A stretch of 64,000 nucleotides of DNA from JAJVHZ01 sp041395385 (GTDB lineage Bacteria; Pseudomonadota; Gammaproteobacteria; JAJPIJ01): positions 1 through 64,000 of the forward strand of contig JAWLAN010000016.1 of assembly GCA_041395385.1 (NCBI GenBank). Reading direction: 5' to 3'. This document shows, one piece after another, positions 26,790 to 36,403 of the stretch. The stretch's first letter is position 1. Each line of letters starts with the position of its first letter. The translations under genes were made by a program, and so were the position numbers. The notes below the pieces were generated by a model. It was not told where the DNA came from. It did not search any database and saw only the letters and a list, made by a program, of their open reading frames with translations.

Positions 26790-27566
26790 TCACCTCGATG
26801 CGGGATACATCGAGGCCTGGCCGTCCTGGCGGATTTTTCGGCGAGCAGATGCAGCAAGTCCGAGGAGAGCACTGACAAACAACCACGCCGTCGCCGGCAG
26901 CGGGATCGGAGCGAGCGGCGCCGCAGCCAAGCCGCACGAGCCAGACGCACAGGCTGTTTCCGGTCCCTCTACACGGACGGCTATCCGGCTATTTCCGTCG
27001 AAATCCAGCAGGGCCAGGAGCAGGTTGTCCAGCGTCCCCGAATACCCGTACCGGATGGTCACCGCGTCGTTGAGGTCCTTGAGCGAAAAATCAAAGTCGT
27101 TACCCGTGACAAGGATTCGCGCGAAATTGTCGTCCAGCAGATCGCCGGCCGAGTAATCACCGTCGCCCCACGGATTCGAGGGTACGAGCGCCGGCTCATC
27201 CGGCAGAGCCACGTTCATAGGGGGCACCACAAAGAATGAGGCGCCACCGGCGAAGGAGAAGTCAATGAAGCTGCCGAGTATCGACCCCAAACCCACCTCG
27301 AAGAGGATCTGGTTCAGGCCGAACACACCTCCCGTGCTGTTGCTCGCCACCTTGATGAAGGTGAATCTCGCGAGATTTTCCCCGGGAGCACCGAGCGCGA
27401 CGTTCAGAGTCCATGAGTTCCCGTCGCCGGGCGCGCTGGTCCCGTATGACTGCAGCGGGATCGTGATGGCGCCCGCGGCTCCCGACGCCATCAGCATGAA
27501 AGCCCCAACGGCAATTGCAGTGAAACCCCTCAGCGTTCGTAACTGCACGTACCGAAAAATGCGCAT
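26790..27566 (-). CDS. Exported protein with VPLPA-type C-terminal sorting signal
   Basis: 258 residues. An N-terminal signal peptide (hydrophobic FTAIAVGAFMLMASG, cut near AGA) leads to a mature domain with no known fold. The protein ends with IPLPATAWLFVSALLGL, then a basic SARRK tail. This motif-helix-Arg arrangement is the VPLPxxW variant of PEP-CTERM signals, which exosortase recognises and cuts. AGGAGGAACATC before the ATG is a strong ribosome binding site, and a promoter is visible upstream. Such proteins are made together with exopolysaccharide. No exosortase is in the window, so it must lie elsewhere. Confidence 0.85.
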   Translation of the reverse strand: MRIFRYVQLRTLRGFTAIAVGAFMLMASGAAGAITIPLQSYGTSAPGDGNSWTLNVALGAPGENLARFTFIKVASNSTGGVFGLNQILFEVGLGSILGSFIDFSFAGGASFFVVPPMNVALPDEPALVPSNPWGDGDYSAGDLLDDNFARILVTGNDFDFSLKDLNDAVTIRYGYSGTLDNLLLALLDFDGNSRIAVRVEGPETACASGSCGLAAAPLAPIPLPATAWLFVSALLGLAASARRKIRQDGQASMYPASR

Positions 27567-27642
27567 GATGTTCCTCCTTTCCCTGGTGCGTCGATTTCGA
27601 GAGACGATACCCGACGCTCACAAATTACCCCCTCCTTTTTTC

Positions 27643-27670
27643 AGTATCGCAGGTTGCCAACCCGGTTCAA
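27643..27670 (-). promoter_or_regulatory. Candidate sigma-70 promoter for the VPLPA-CTERM gene
   Basis: On the - strand TTGAAC (27665-27670) and GATACT (27643-27648) are 16 bases apart, each matching consensus at four positions. Transcription would start about 70 bases before the gene. The gap to the upstream glycosyltransferase (206 bases) agrees with a separate transcription unit. Confidence 0.4.
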
Positions 27671-27772
27671 AGCGTCCCGCGCCGCGCGCCAATTTACTGA
27701 CGGTGCACCGCGGATCGGGGCCTGTCCCGGCGCGACACGGGACGGCCTGGCGATTGAATTGCTGCAGTGGCT

Positions 27773-29005
27773 TCACCCCTGTGCACGGCAGGAAAGCTCG
27801 TTCAGGACTCCGGCAAGTCGCGCCGCGAGCGAACGATAGTCATGGTTCCGTTCGACGTATCGACGCGCGTTCAATCCCATCGTTTCGCGCTCCGCCGGCG
27901 TCAGCGCGGCGATGGTCTCGACGGCATCCGCGAGGCGCTCCGGCCGATCCGGCGGAACCGTGATGCCTGCATCCGCCTCCGCGACCGGATTGTTCACGGA
28001 CTCGCAGCTGAATATCACCGGGCGGCCGGCCGCCATGAAATCGAACAGCTTGTTGGAACTGATCCCGTAACGAAACACGGGCGAGGCCACCAGGTTGAAC
28101 ACGAATGCATCGGCCTGCGCGGCAACGGCGGGAATGTCCGCCTTGGGCACGGCATCCTCGAATCGAACGTTGTCGAGCCGCATGTCGACGGCGAGCCGCT
28201 GCAGCGACGGTTTCATCGGCCCATTGCCGATCAGGCGGAGCACCGGAGTCGGGCTCGCGCGACGCTCCTGCAAAATCGCCATCGCCCTGATCAGGTTTTC
28301 CAGACCGTTGGCGGTTCCGTGCGCGCCGAAGTACATCAACGTAAAGGCTTCGTCCCGTCGGCCAGGCGGCCGATGGTATGCGAACTCACTGACGTCCACG
28401 CCGTTCGGAAGCCAGACGATCTTGTTGGGCGATATGCCGAGAGGCTCGATGTACTCGGTCGCGCCGGGCATGAGGATCAGGATGCGATCGGCGCAACGAT
28501 AGAGATGCCGTTCGAGCAGGCGCAGCGCGCGCGCGACCAGACTGCCGTCGCGCAGTCGCCCGAGATCGATCAGGGTCTGCGGCCAGAGATCGCGCACCTC
28601 GAACACGAACGGAACGCCGTGCCGGCGCGCCAGCCGCGCCCCGGCCCAGGCGGCGAATGGGTGCACGCTCGAGCCGACGACCACCTGCGGGCGTGGCAAC
28701 CTGCGCAGGTTCCACGGCATCAATGCACGCAGCGCATACGCGAGCATGTTCACCATCCGGCCCGGGCCGTTGCCGGCATAGACCGGCACCTTCAGCCACA
28801 GGAACTGCACACCGTCGTGGCTCTCGAGCCGGCGCTTCTCGCCGGGCGCGAGACGCTGCCTGCCGGTGTTGAGTTCCACGCTGGCGGCGATGATGCAGGC
28901 ATTCCAGCCCAGGGCGCGCAGATGCTTCGCCAGGGCGAAGTGCCGGATGCCGCCCGGCCCGCCGGGCTCCTGCGCGTAGTGATTCAAGATCCAGACGGTT
29001 GGCAT
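27773..29005 (-). CDS. GT4-family glycosyltransferase (WbuB-like)
   Basis: 410 residues, GT-B fold. The opening VWILNHYAQEPGGPGGIRHF is the mark of WbuB-type transferases. VGSSVHPFAA, FEVRDLWPQ, LPNGVDVSEF and the C-terminal donor-binding region GISSNKLFDFMAAGRPVIF follow. It probably adds an amino-deoxy sugar to the lipid-linked oligosaccharide on the cytoplasmic face. I place the start at the ATG at 29005, where homologues begin, rather than the GTG at 29020. The exact donor cannot be read from the sequence. Confidence 0.88.
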   Translation of the reverse strand: MPTVWILNHYAQEPGGPGGIRHFALAKHLRALGWNACIIAASVELNTGRQRLAPGEKRRLESHDGVQFLWLKVPVYAGNGPGRMVNMLAYALRALMPWNLRRLPRPQVVVGSSVHPFAAWAGARLARRHGVPFVFEVRDLWPQTLIDLGRLRDGSLVARALRLLERHLYRCADRILILMPGATEYIEPLGISPNKIVWLPNGVDVSEFAYHRPPGRRDEAFTLMYFGAHGTANGLENLIRAMAILQERRASPTPVLRLIGNGPMKPSLQRLAVDMRLDNVRFEDAVPKADIPAVAAQADAFVFNLVASPVFRYGISSNKLFDFMAAGRPVIFSCESVNNPVAEADAGITVPPDRPERLADAVETIAALTPAERETMGLNARRYVERNHDYRSLAARLAGVLNELSCRAQG

Positions 29006-29115
29006 CCTGTCGTCCGCCACTCAGGACTGGCGCGACGCCACGTCGATGACGACGGCGGTTTCAGCCCGCGACGTCCCTGCGCTGGCATCGCTCATGGTCC
29101 GCACAACCACGTCGA

Positions 29116-29943
29116 TCAGCGTCGAAACTGCAGCAACGTCAACCCGAGCGCCAGCCCGACCATCATCCCCAGCACCGCCAGCGCGAGCATCCTCGGATTG
29201 ATCGGTTCGCTGGTGACCTCGACCGGCGTGAGCAACCGACCTGGCCGGTTCGCCGTTTCGAGGAGCTTGTCCCGCAGCTGCTGCTCGGTGCGATACAGCT
29301 CGGCCAGCAAACCCTGTCGCGACGTGTAGTCCATGACCCAGGCGAGTACCGCCTTCTCCCCCGAGATCTGCTCCGCGCGGTCCAGGAACCGCGACGCGTC
29401 CTGTCGAACGAGACCAATCGTTTTCTGTACGTCCGCAAAAGTCTTGCGATACTCCTCGATGATCGGCGCTGTCCTCTCGGCCTGGATCTCCTGCATGCGC
29501 CGTACGACGAGATCCATCAATTGCAGCGCGTGCGCCTCGCTGTACGCCCGGACCCGGACATCCACGAAGCCGACCAGTGCGTGTGACCGCGTCTTGCGCA
29601 ACGACTCTCGCAGCAGCTCGAGCTCGGCCTCGTCGGTGATCCCGTTCGCTTTCGCGGCCGCCGCGACGGATTCGATGAATGTCGTCGAGCGGAACTGCTC
29701 GACCATCTCGGGGACGCTTTCCAGGTTGCCCCCGCCGATGAGCGCGGTCTCGTACGAAGCGGTCGCCTCCCACAGCGGTTTGATCACGACGCCGGCGACG
29801 ATCCCGGCTGCCGCACCGATGATCACTGCCGCGAGTACGATGCGGGCCTCGCGCGCACCAAATGGCAGTACCCTGCAAAACCAGGTCGCGAGCTTCGGCA
29901 GAATGCCGCTCTGTCGGTCGATTTCTTCCATGGTCTCTCGCAT
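29116..29943 (-). CDS. Wzz-like polysaccharide chain-length / co-polymerase protein
   Basis: 275 residues. One membrane helix at about 36-56, a long periplasmic alpha-helical part with coiled-coil character (residues about 80-235), then a Pro-containing motif (SEPINPRM) and a second helix at about 252-272. This is the two-helix polysaccharide co-polymerase layout that sets O-antigen or exopolysaccharide length. No cytoplasmic kinase domain is attached, so it is the Wzz rather than the Wzc type. It starts 24 bases after the WecB stop, in the same transcript as the Wzy-like and Wzx-like genes. Confidence 0.75.
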   Translation of the reverse strand: MRETMEEIDRQSGILPKLATWFCRVLPFGAREARIVLAAVIIGAAAGIVAGVVIKPLWEATASYETALIGGGNLESVPEMVEQFRSTTFIESVAAAAKANGITDEAELELLRESLRKTRSHALVGFVDVRVRAYSEAHALQLMDLVVRRMQEIQAERTAPIIEEYRKTFADVQKTIGLVRQDASRFLDRAEQISGEKAVLAWVMDYTSRQGLLAELYRTEQQLRDKLLETANRPGRLLTPVEVTSEPINPRMLALAVLGMMVGLALGLTLLQFRR

Positions 29944-29967
29944 TCTATGCAGTCACGGGAACGGCCA

Positions 29968-31044
29968 CTATCCCTGCCCGATCAGCCGCTCGACGATGGT
30001 GCCGGCGGCATGCCCATCGCCGTACGGCGATGCCGACACCCCCCGCGACCCTACGCGCTCCCGGATGGCGGCGGCGATGGCCTCCGCCGAGCGTGGCGGC
30101 ACGACGCAATTCCACCCCAGTTCGACGAGTTCCACCCACTCCGTCTCTTCGCGCAGGGTGACGCAGGGCACCTGTGCGAAGAACGCCTCTTTCTGCACAC
30201 CGCCGCTGTCGGTCGCGATCAGCGCGGCGCACTGCTCCAGGCGCGACATGTCTATGTACCCGACGGGGTCGATGATGGTGAGATTCTCGGGAACGGCGGT
30301 CCCGGCCTCCGCGATCTGCTTGCGGGTCCGGGGGTGCATGGGCAGGACGACCCGCATGCCGCAGCCGCCGAAACCGTCCATGATGGCTTGCAGCGTGGAA
30401 GGGTCATCGACGTTCTCCTGGCGATGTATCGTCGCCAGCACGTATTGCCCGGGCGTGGCGCCAAGGGTCTCGAGGACCCTGCTCTCCTTCGCGGCACGCT
30501 GGCCGAAATACAGCGCCACGTCGTACATGACGTCGCCGGTTCTGTGGATCGCGGCGTCTGCAATCCCCTCCCGGCGAAGGTTCCTCACCGCCGCCTCGGT
30601 CGGCGCAAACAGTGTCGTGGAGACGTGATCGACGACCACCCGGTTGATCTCCTCGGGCATCCGCCGATTGAAGGAACGAAGTCCCGCCTCCACGTGCGCC
30701 ACCGGTATGTGCAGCTTCACGGCCGCCAGGGCGCCGGCAAGCGTTGAATTCGTGTCGCCATACACCAGTACGACATCGGGGTTTTCATCGACGAAGACCC
30801 GCTCCAGCGCCTCGAGCTGACGGCCGGTCATGGCTCCGTGTCCCAGGCTGCCGATGCCGAGATTGTACCGAGGCTGCTCGAGCTCCAGCTCGCGAAAGAA
30901 CACCTCGGACATCGCGTCGTCGTAGTGCTGGCCGGTGTGCACCAGTATCTCCCGGACGCCGCCACGGTGACGCAGCTCCCTGGATACGACGGCCGCCTTG
31001 ACGAACTGGGGCCGCGCCCCGATGACTGTGGCTATCTTTTTCAT
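29968..31044 (-). CDS. wecB: UDP-N-acetylglucosamine 2-epimerase, non-hydrolysing
   Basis: 358 residues, interconverting UDP-GlcNAc and UDP-ManNAc (or a 2,3-diamino uronic acid analogue as in WbpI). IGARPQFVKAAVVSREL at the N-terminus, VYGDTNST, VAHVEAGLRSFNRRMPEEINR and the C-terminal TDSGGVQKEAF are all present. It starts in a 4-base overlap with the upstream GT4 stop (ATGA, 31041-31044). The GARPQF opening is shared by WecB and WbpI branches, so the exact substrate is uncertain. Confidence 0.9.
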   Translation of the reverse strand: MKKIATVIGARPQFVKAAVVSRELRHRGGVREILVHTGQHYDDAMSEVFFRELELEQPRYNLGIGSLGHGAMTGRQLEALERVFVDENPDVVLVYGDTNSTLAGALAAVKLHIPVAHVEAGLRSFNRRMPEEINRVVVDHVSTTLFAPTEAAVRNLRREGIADAAIHRTGDVMYDVALYFGQRAAKESRVLETLGATPGQYVLATIHRQENVDDPSTLQAIMDGFGGCGMRVVLPMHPRTRKQIAEAGTAVPENLTIIDPVGYIDMSRLEQCAALIATDSGGVQKEAFFAQVPCVTLREETEWVELVELGWNCVVPPRSAEAIAAAIRERVGSRGVSASPYGDGHAAGTIVERLIGQG

Positions 31045-32171
31045 CTCAGACCTTCATACATCGCGAGGAGCTTCTTCTCCTCTTCCGACCAGTTGAGCTT
31101 TTCGGTTACCGCCGCGCGACCCTTCGAACCCATCGCCGCGGCCTGCCCCGGATTGTCCAGCACCCACTCTATAGCCCGCGCGATCGCCTGCGGGTCCATC
31201 GGATCGATGAGCAGTCCCGCCCCGTTGCGGCCGACGATCTCCTGCCACAGCGGGAAGTCCGAGGCGATGACGGGCAATCCCGCCGCCATGTACTCGTACA
31301 GCTTGATGGGCTGTGCGTTCAGGTGGTTCGGGTGCGGATGCAGCAGGACGAGCCCCGCCCGGCTCGAGCCCAGCAGATCGCGTATCCCGGCGCGGTCCAG
31401 CACCCCCAGCGCCGAGGTGCGTGCCCAGCCGCGACGCTTCTCGAGCTCCCGGCGCAGCGAGGCCGGGACGAACTCGCCCGCGAGATGCAGTCGTGGGTCC
31501 AGCCGGCCGTCGACCTCGGCGATCGCATCCACCATCTCGTACGCGCCGCGCGCCTCGGAGATGCCACCGGCATAGCAGATGACCGACGGACGCTGCGCGT
31601 ACGGCGTCCCCATGACGTCGCAAAGCTCCTCCGGCATCGGATAGTTCTGCACGACGACCGTCTTGCCGGCCGGGAAACGCCGCGCAATCACCGGCGTCAC
31701 GACGACGATGCGATCGAATATCCTCCCCGCCACCCATTCGACCGCCTCGGCGAGCAAGGCGATCGGATACTTGAGAAAGGGCGCAATCCAGTGTTTCGAT
31801 TCGATCTGCCTGGGCAGGTCCTCGTGAACGTCATAGATCACCTTTCGCCCAAGCAGCTTCAGGACGATCCCCACGACAATCAGCTCCGGATCGTGGAAGT
31901 GGCAGATCTCCGCCCGCGAGCGGATGGTCTCCCGCAGGACCGCTGTCACCGCGAGGGTCATCCGCCGCAATCGACCGGCACAGCCGCGGATCGCCTTGAT
32001 CTCGACGCCGTCGACCTTCTCGTCGTGCGTATGGCAGGCGATGAGCGTGACCGACCAGCCGCCGCGCGCCAGCGACTTCAGCTCTTTCTGGAAGATCCGT
32101 ATATCGAAGGGCCGATGCACGGAGGTGAGGTGCACGACCCTCGGCCGCCGCATGTCGGACGTCTCGGTCAA
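31041..32171 (-). CDS. GT4-family glycosyltransferase
   Basis: 376 residues, GT-B fold. The acceptor half has HLTSVHRPFDIRIFQKE and CHFHDPELI. The donor half has CYAGGISEARGAYEMVDA and the EYMAAGLPVIASDFPLWQEIV block with the GT4 glutamate region. The TTG at 32171 overlaps the upstream stop (TTGA) and has GGGAGGG eight bases before it, which beats the ATG at 32153. It probably extends the lipid-linked repeat unit; the sugar is not predictable. Confidence 0.87.
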   Translation of the reverse strand: MTETSDMRRPRVVHLTSVHRPFDIRIFQKELKSLARGGWSVTLIACHTHDEKVDGVEIKAIRGCAGRLRRMTLAVTAVLRETIRSRAEICHFHDPELIVVGIVLKLLGRKVIYDVHEDLPRQIESKHWIAPFLKYPIALLAEAVEWVAGRIFDRIVVVTPVIARRFPAGKTVVVQNYPMPEELCDVMGTPYAQRPSVICYAGGISEARGAYEMVDAIAEVDGRLDPRLHLAGEFVPASLRRELEKRRGWARTSALGVLDRAGIRDLLGSSRAGLVLLHPHPNHLNAQPIKLYEYMAAGLPVIASDFPLWQEIVGRNGAGLLIDPMDPQAIARAIEWVLDNPGQAAAMGSKGRAAVTEKLNWSEEEKKLLAMYEGLR

Positions 32172-33577
32172 ACCGGAAGCCCTCCCCTCGCGCCGCGCTG
32201 AGCGCCGGGGCTACCCTGTCGCGACTCCTGCGACATCACCCGCCACAACTCGCGCATCGCCCACAGCGCCCAGGCCACCAGGACGATGAGGCCGAAGCCG
32301 TGCGTCAGCCACACGGTGGTGTAGTCGCTTTGAATGAACTTCAGGACGGCCACCGAGGTGGCTCCCATGGCCGGCACCAGCCAGGGCCGCGGCAACAGCC
32401 GCAGCAGGATGAGCGGCAGGTCGCAGCACAGCAGCATCGCGAGCGCCAGCGGGAGCCCGTAGAGGCCGAAGCACGCGTAGGCGGTGAAGAGAAATCCCGT
32501 ATTTGCGCTGAAGTGCGCCGCGACCTCGTCGCCGTAATATGCGGGGCCATAGTACTGTCCGATCACCATCGGCAGCCTCGTGGAATCCACCCCGAGCGCG
32601 CTCGCCAGCTTGAGCTGGCCGGCGACGCCGACCACGCCCTCGGTCTGCGCGTAATCGATGTGCCAGATCCCCGTCGTCGCCGGTACCAGGAAGGCGCGCT
32701 TCAGTATCGCCTCCGCCAGTCTGTCCATCAACGCCATCGCACCGACCTCGTAATGGGCGTTGGCGATCACGATGACGTAGGCCACGGCTGGGACGAGCAC
32801 GACAGGGATGGCCAGCACCGCCGCGGCGAGCGGCAGCCTGAGACGGCGATCCCAGAGGTAGGTCGTCACGACCACCATGACCAGGAAGACGGCGATACCC
32901 TTCGCGCCGCTGAGCAGGGCCAGCGTCCAGACGACGGGCAGCAGCAGCGCGGGGTAAAGCGCGTTCCATCTCCACGTATGCGCCCGATGCAGCCAGGCGA
33001 ATACCGCGAAGGCGGTAAACAGCGGCGCGATCGTCGAACTGAGGACGTTGAGCGCGTACTTCGGCAGCATCGACGGCAGCGCCTTCAGCGATTCCAAGCG
33101 CGCCTCGGGCGCGTGCACGGGGTCGGTCAGCAGCACGTACAGTCCGGTGTCCGTGATGTCCACGGCGGTCAGGTACACCGCTGCGCAGCCGATCGCCGCA
33201 ACGAACAGCGCATTGATCGCCCATGCATTATCGGCGGCGCCGGCTGCGTCGCCGCGAAGGCTCGACCAGATCTCGCTCACCGTCCGGCGGCTGCCCGAAA
33301 GCGCCAACGGGATGCCGATCAGCACGAATCCGTGTACGAGAACGAAGACATGCCACTGATCGTGGACCCAGCTCTCGATGAATCGGGAGAGGTAGGCAAC
33401 CGGCCACTGGATCAACAGGTGGTAAAAGGCGAGCACCTGCATGCTCGGGCGAACGAAGACCTGTGGCCGCCGGATGAAGAGCCACGCGAGGACGGTGAAC
33501 GCGAACAGCGTGGCAACCACGTTGCCAAGCTGAAACCAGGTCGTGCCGTTTTGTGAGTAGAGCCAGGTTATCGGCAT
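32168..33577 (-). CDS. Wzy-like O-antigen/exopolysaccharide polymerase
   Basis: 469 residues with about ten to twelve predicted membrane helices and larger periplasmic loops, one around residues 140-185 and one around 300-345. There is no conserved enzyme motif, which is normal for Wzy. Its place between the Wzx-like gene, glycosyltransferases and the Wzz-like gene points to repeat-unit polymerisation at the periplasmic face. An O-antigen ligase is the main alternative, although a WaaL signature is not apparent. Confidence 0.7.
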   Translation of the reverse strand: MPITWLYSQNGTTWFQLGNVVATLFAFTVLAWLFIRRPQVFVRPSMQVLAFYHLLIQWPVAYLSRFIESWVHDQWHVFVLVHGFVLIGIPLALSGSRRTVSEIWSSLRGDAAGAADNAWAINALFVAAIGCAAVYLTAVDITDTGLYVLLTDPVHAPEARLESLKALPSMLPKYALNVLSSTIAPLFTAFAVFAWLHRAHTWRWNALYPALLLPVVWTLALLSGAKGIAVFLVMVVVTTYLWDRRLRLPLAAAVLAIPVVLVPAVAYVIVIANAHYEVGAMALMDRLAEAILKRAFLVPATTGIWHIDYAQTEGVVGVAGQLKLASALGVDSTRLPMVIGQYYGPAYYGDEVAAHFSANTGFLFTAYACFGLYGLPLALAMLLCCDLPLILLRLLPRPWLVPAMGATSVAVLKFIQSDYTTVWLTHGFGLIVLVAWALWAMRELWRVMSQESRQGSPGAQRGARGGLPV

Positions 33578-33661
33578 CGAAAATGACTTTGCGGGCGTCG
33601 CGCGCTCAGGAATCGCCAGTCCATACGAGGCGCGCCATGGTAACGGGATCGGACAGTTCCG

Positions 33662-35107
33662 TCACCCGGCTCCCCGGGTGACGTCGGACCACGATACGCC
33701 CGCGCTCAGCCGCAGCATCGTCGCCGCGATGGCGACGGCGACGGCGAGATGCACGAGGACGGCGGCAACGCCGTCGAGTACCGCGGCCACGCATGCCCCG
33801 GCGATCCAGGCCACGACCCACATGCCGAGGACGGAAGCGAAAAGACGCCACAGCGCGGCCCGGCCCATTTTCAGCAGTCCGAATATCAGTGACAGGCAGA
33901 TCACGTGAAACCCGACCTGGCAGGCAACGTATCCCACAACGGCATCGAACGGCGGTCTGCCGGCGAGCAGCAGGACGAGCACGACGATGACAGACAGGGC
34001 GTCGGACGCAATCTGCAGCCGGAACGACGTCCGCTGCTGCTGACAGACCTCGAAGGTCCGCGTCGTCCAGGACGAGAGCAGATGCAGCGACGCCGGAACA
34101 CAGAGGGCGGCGGCGTAGACCCCCGCCGGCCGCCATCCCGGCCCGAATATGCCGCCGAACAGCTCAGGCCCCCAGAAGGCGAGCCAGGCCAGCAGTGGAG
34201 CACCGGCAGCTGCGACCGTGCGCAGCATGCCAGCGACCAGTGCCGAAAAGATCGGCGTCCCGATCCGCTCGGAAGCCTCGCGGAAGAACACCTGGGTCAG
34301 CGTCGAGGAGACGAAGAACACCGGTGCGGAGACGACCATGCGAGCGATGCCGTACAGGCCCGCGGCCTCGACGTAATGTCTGTAGGTCAGGGCCAGCACG
34401 ATGAAATCCCTCGAAAAGCTGCCGACCAGGGAATACGGCAGGTTGTACTGTGGAAACTGGCGGTACCGGCGGCAGACGTCCCTGCACTGGGCGAGAGTCC
34501 ACGTGCGCGTGCGCTCGGCCATCAACCCGCGCATGCGCTGCCAGAATGTCGCGGCGTAGGTCGCGTGCCCGGCAACGCGTCCCGCGATCAGCCCGTTGAG
34601 CGGCGTCGATACCACGCCGAGCAGGAAGGCGATCGCGGCCGTGACGGCCTGCTGCGCGATCGCCGCGCCGGCCATCCGCGGATAATCGCGGGCGCGGTTG
34701 GCGATGCAGTTGCCGATCTGTCCGCAGGCCATCAGCCACGCGATCACCGGCACGGCCATGATCCACGGGCCGAGGCGGCTGCTGCCGGCCATCGCCGGCG
34801 CTGCCATCTCCGCCAGCGCGATCAACGCCATCGCCGCCACACAGACGACGGTCGCGAGGATCGTCGCCGCGCCGGCGACCGCCCGCGCGTCCCCTTCCGA
34901 TTCGGGCAACACGATCGCGAGCTCGTAGCGGGCCGTGGCAACGACGGAGAGGAGCAGCGCCAATGCCACGATCGACGTCATCAGACCGAATTCGTACGGA
35001 TCGTACAGGCGCGTCAGCAGCGGTCCGGCCGCCAGCGGGATGGCCTGTGCCATGGCCGTCCCCGCGCCCATCGTCAGGACATGTCTTCGAAGCTCGATGG
35101 AAGTCAC
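33662..35107 (-). CDS. Wzx-like lipid-linked oligosaccharide flippase
   Basis: 481 residues with about 12 to 14 membrane helices in the polysaccharide-transporter (MOP) layout, and a PLLTRLYDPYEFGLM-like N-terminal segment typical of the family. It would move undecaprenyl-linked repeat units across the inner membrane before Wzy polymerisation. The start is a GTG at 35107 with only a weak ribosome binding site. A second flippase candidate, the ABC transporter at 50958, is in the same locus. Confidence 0.85.
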   Translation of the reverse strand: MTSIELRRHVLTMGAGTAMAQAIPLAAGPLLTRLYDPYEFGLMTSIVALALLLSVVATARYELAIVLPESEGDARAVAGAATILATVVCVAAMALIALAEMAAPAMAGSSRLGPWIMAVPVIAWLMACGQIGNCIANRARDYPRMAGAAIAQQAVTAAIAFLLGVVSTPLNGLIAGRVAGHATYAATFWQRMRGLMAERTRTWTLAQCRDVCRRYRQFPQYNLPYSLVGSFSRDFIVLALTYRHYVEAAGLYGIARMVVSAPVFFVSSTLTQVFFREASERIGTPIFSALVAGMLRTVAAAGAPLLAWLAFWGPELFGGIFGPGWRPAGVYAAALCVPASLHLLSSWTTRTFEVCQQQRTSFRLQIASDALSVIVVLVLLLAGRPPFDAVVGYVACQVGFHVICLSLIFGLLKMGRAALWRLFASVLGMWVVAWIAGACVAAVLDGVAAVLVHLAVAVAIAATMLRLSAGVSWSDVTRGAG

Positions 35108-35177
35108 GGCGGATGTCCGGCCGGCCGCGACGTCGTCTCACTGCAACGACATCGGGCGCGGGCAGTAGGACCAATCG

Positions 35178-36389
35178 TCAGGCGGACGCGGAGTGTATGA
35201 CAGCCGCTATCTCTGCGGCGGTACGTCGGACTTCATCGATGGCGAGCGTGGGGTGCACCAGCGTCATCAGGCTCGTTTCGCCCAGAGCGCGCGCGACCGG
35301 CAGCGGCTGCGACGGAGCCTGTGCCGTGTCGGCAAAGCAGCGCTCGCGGTAGATCTCGCCGCAGCTGCCGCTGAAGCATGACAGTCCGCGGGAATGCGCC
35401 ACCTGCAGGATGCGATCGCGATCCCACCCGCTCTTCAGCCGCTCGGGCCGTATGAACGCGTAGTACTTGTAGTAGGCGTGGCGGACATGCGCCGGTGGCG
35501 GAGTCGGTCGAAGCGCCGCCAGGTTGGCGAATACGCCGTCGAACATGCGCGCGTTCTCCGCGCGCCGCTCCAGCCAGCGATCCAGCTTGCCGAGCTGCAC
35601 GCGGCCGATCGCCGCCTGCATCTCGGTCATCCGCATGTTCGTCCCGATGGTGTCGTGCAGCCAGCGGTACCTCCACGACTCCGCGGCCGGCCGCAGCGCC
35701 GACAGGCTCTTGCCGTGATCCTTGTACATCCATGCCCGCTCCCACACCTCGCGGATGCCGGTGACGAGCATGCCGCCCTCGCCGCCGGTGCTCATGATCT
35801 TGTCCTGGCAGAAAGAGAACGTCCCGACGTGACCGATGCTGCCGACCACGCGCCCCCGGTAGCGGGCGCCATGGGCCTGGGCGCAGTCCTCGATGACCTT
35901 CAGATCGTGGGCCTCCGCCAGCGCCATGATCGGCGTCATCTCGCAGGGCCGCCCGGCCAGGTGCACGACGACGATTGCGCGTGTCCGCGGCGACAACACC
36001 GCGCGGATCGATTCCGCGGTGATCCCCTGGCTGTCGGCATCGACGTCGGCGAACACGGGCTGCGCGCCGCAGAGGCTGGCGCAGCTCGCCGAGGCGACGA
36101 ACGAGCGCGGCGTCACGACGACCTCGTCGCCCGGACCGATGCCGAGCGCCCGCAGCGCGAGTTCCAGCGCGACCGTGCCGTTCGCCAGCGCAATCGCGTG
36201 CGCCGCGCCGCAATACTCCGCGAACTCGCGCTCGAACTCCCGGCACTCCGTGCCGAACCAGCTGTTGGCGCGCCCCGACCGGAGGACGCGGGCGACCGCC
36301 TCGATCTCGTCCTCGCCGTAATGCGGCCATTGCTGCGTGAGCGACGACACGTCCTGGCCGGTCTCGGACATCTCTCTCAAATGCGTCAT
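35178..36389 (-). CDS. DegT/DnrJ/EryC1/StrS aminotransferase (PglE-like)
   Basis: 403 residues. PLP-dependent sugar aminotransferase with WPHYGEDEIEAV, the SGRANSWFG segment, EDCAQAHGARY and the PLP-lysine block SFCQDKIMSTGGEGG. Next to PglD- and PglC-like genes, the likely step is UDP-4-keto-6-deoxy-GlcNAc to UDP-4-amino-sugar, using glutamate. The ATG at 36389, with AGGG about 8 bases upstream, is preferred; a TTG at 36407 overlapping the PglD stop is possible. WbtC/PerA-like activity on another keto-sugar is the alternative. Confidence 0.85.
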   Translation of the reverse strand: MTHLREMSETGQDVSSLTQQWPHYGEDEIEAVARVLRSGRANSWFGTECREFEREFAEYCGAAHAIALANGTVALELALRALGIGPGDEVVVTPRSFVASASCASLCGAQPVFADVDADSQGITAESIRAVLSPRTRAIVVVHLAGRPCEMTPIMALAEAHDLKVIEDCAQAHGARYRGRVVGSIGHVGTFSFCQDKIMSTGGEGGMLVTGIREVWERAWMYKDHGKSLSALRPAAESWRYRWLHDTIGTNMRMTEMQAAIGRVQLGKLDRWLERRAENARMFDGVFANLAALRPTPPPAHVRHAYYKYYAFIRPERLKSGWDRDRILQVAHSRGLSCFSGSCGEIYRERCFADTAQAPSQPLPVARALGETSLMTLVHPTLAIDEVRRTAAEIAAVIHSASA

Positions 36390-36403
36390 TACGCTGCCCT
36401 GTC

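Noticed and set aside
27374..27386. CCCCGGGAGC match to the 3' end of tRNA-Asn, as a possible att site
   Set aside because: Only about ten bases long, lies inside the VPLPA-CTERM gene, and there is no integrase in between.
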